The notes under the pieces were generated by a model, which saw nothing but the letters and a program-made list of their open reading frames with translations, searched no databases and was not told the DNA's origin. Made by a program: the position numbers and the translations under genes. Source: Petrolisthes cinctipes (taxonomy: Eukaryota; Arthropoda; Malacostraca; Decapoda; Porcellanidae). From it: DNA of 64,000 nucleotides. Positions 63,655-64,000 of the stretch are shown piece after piece (within the stretch, counting starts at the first letter, position 1; every line of letters starts with the position of its first letter). The stretch covers positions 1,178,001-1,242,000 of the forward strand of contig JAWQEG010000283.1 of the NCBI GenBank assembly GCA_033782935.1, given 5' to 3'.

Positions 63655-64000
63655 TCTTTTATGTGCCAAAAAGTCGATATCTCAAATTCAGTCCCAAAAC
63701 ACCCGAAAATTCGATATTTAGGGGTCCCAGAAGCGATCTGTACATGCCTACTCCGTGTTAGAGTGTTTTCAAAATACATGCTCAAAACATACTGAAAATC
63801 GATCTTTTAGGTGCACAAAAGTCGATATGTGCATGCATCTTCAGTATCCGTTTATATCTCAAATTCAGGCTCAAAATACCCGAAAATTCAATATTTTGGG
63901 GTCTCAGAAGCAATCTGTACATGCCTACTCAGTGTTAGAGTATTTTCAAAATACAGGCCCAAAACATGCTGAAAATCGATATTTTAGATGCCCAAAGTCA

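Larger units (their letters stand above)
14569..64000 (+). repeat. Satellite array, right block
   Basis: The array resumes with aatataggctaaaaacatgc, exactly the part of the monomer that follows the left breakpoint, in the same orientation. It continues to the window edge as 177/176/148-bp monomers in roughly 501-bp trimers, with variant units of 325, 677 and 826 bp. I see no further transposon or gene in these 49 kb. Departures from regularity are small indels and block duplications, listed separately. Confidence 0.97.

Noticed and set aside
1..64000. CRISPR array
   Set aside because: Repeats are contiguous 177-bp monomers without short repeats and unique spacers, and the context is eukaryotic.
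1..64000. CENP-B box in the satellite
   Set aside because: No match to the core nTTCGnnnnAnnCGGGn pattern was found by eye. Centromere function therefore remains open.

Overview
The window is eukaryotic heterochromatin, almost certainly from an animal. About 56.5 kb is one head-to-tail AT-rich satellite array. It is split by a single GC-rich insertion of about 7.5 kb, a tyrosine-recombinase retrotransposon of the DIRS order. No host single-copy gene, rRNA, tRNA, CRISPR array or prokaryotic feature is visible. The species cannot be fixed from this sequence. DIRS elements are common in decapod crustaceans, fish, amphibians and echinoderms, so an aquatic metazoan is a reasonable guess only.

Satellite (1-7096 and 14569-64000, same orientation on both sides). 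The basic monomer is 177 bp and is itself an ancient dimer of 88- and 89-bp subunits. The main higher-order repeat (HOR) is a trimer of 177 + 176 + 148 bp (about 501 bp). The 148-bp member is a 177-bp monomer that lost exactly 29 bp between two ATAT motifs. Trimers are arranged in longer units: a 1003-bp double trimer at the left edge, and recent block duplications with offsets of 677, 826, 1344, 1815, 1828, 2347, 2822, 2888, 3006, 3277, 3389 and about 3852-5169 bp elsewhere. These are expected products of unequal exchange or amplification.

Retroelement (about 7104-14568). From left to right it has: a 210-bp left inverted terminal repeat (ITR) with a TATA-like motif; a pyrimidine-rich leader; a Gag-like gene interrupted by two spliceosomal-type introns; a third intron that joins the N-terminal RT segment to the reverse transcriptase/RNase H/methyltransferase-like frame; a tyrosine recombinase frame overlapping the end of the RT frame; a 3' region with a poly(A) signal and G-runs; an internal complementary region (ICR, 14156-14257) that is the reverse complement of the two outer termini joined together; and a right ITR with a hairpin-bearing extension. 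The ITRs differ at 2 of 210 positions and the main frames are open, so the insertion is young and may be competent.

How the parts fit: Gag would package the RNA, RT and RNase H make the cDNA, the ICR templates joining of the two ends into a circle, and the recombinase inserts the circle without a target-site duplication. That is the known DIRS scheme. The most unusual aspects are the three intron-like gaps whose removal restores frame and conserved sequence, the hidden RT N-terminus overlapping Gag in another frame, and the layered architecture of the satellite.
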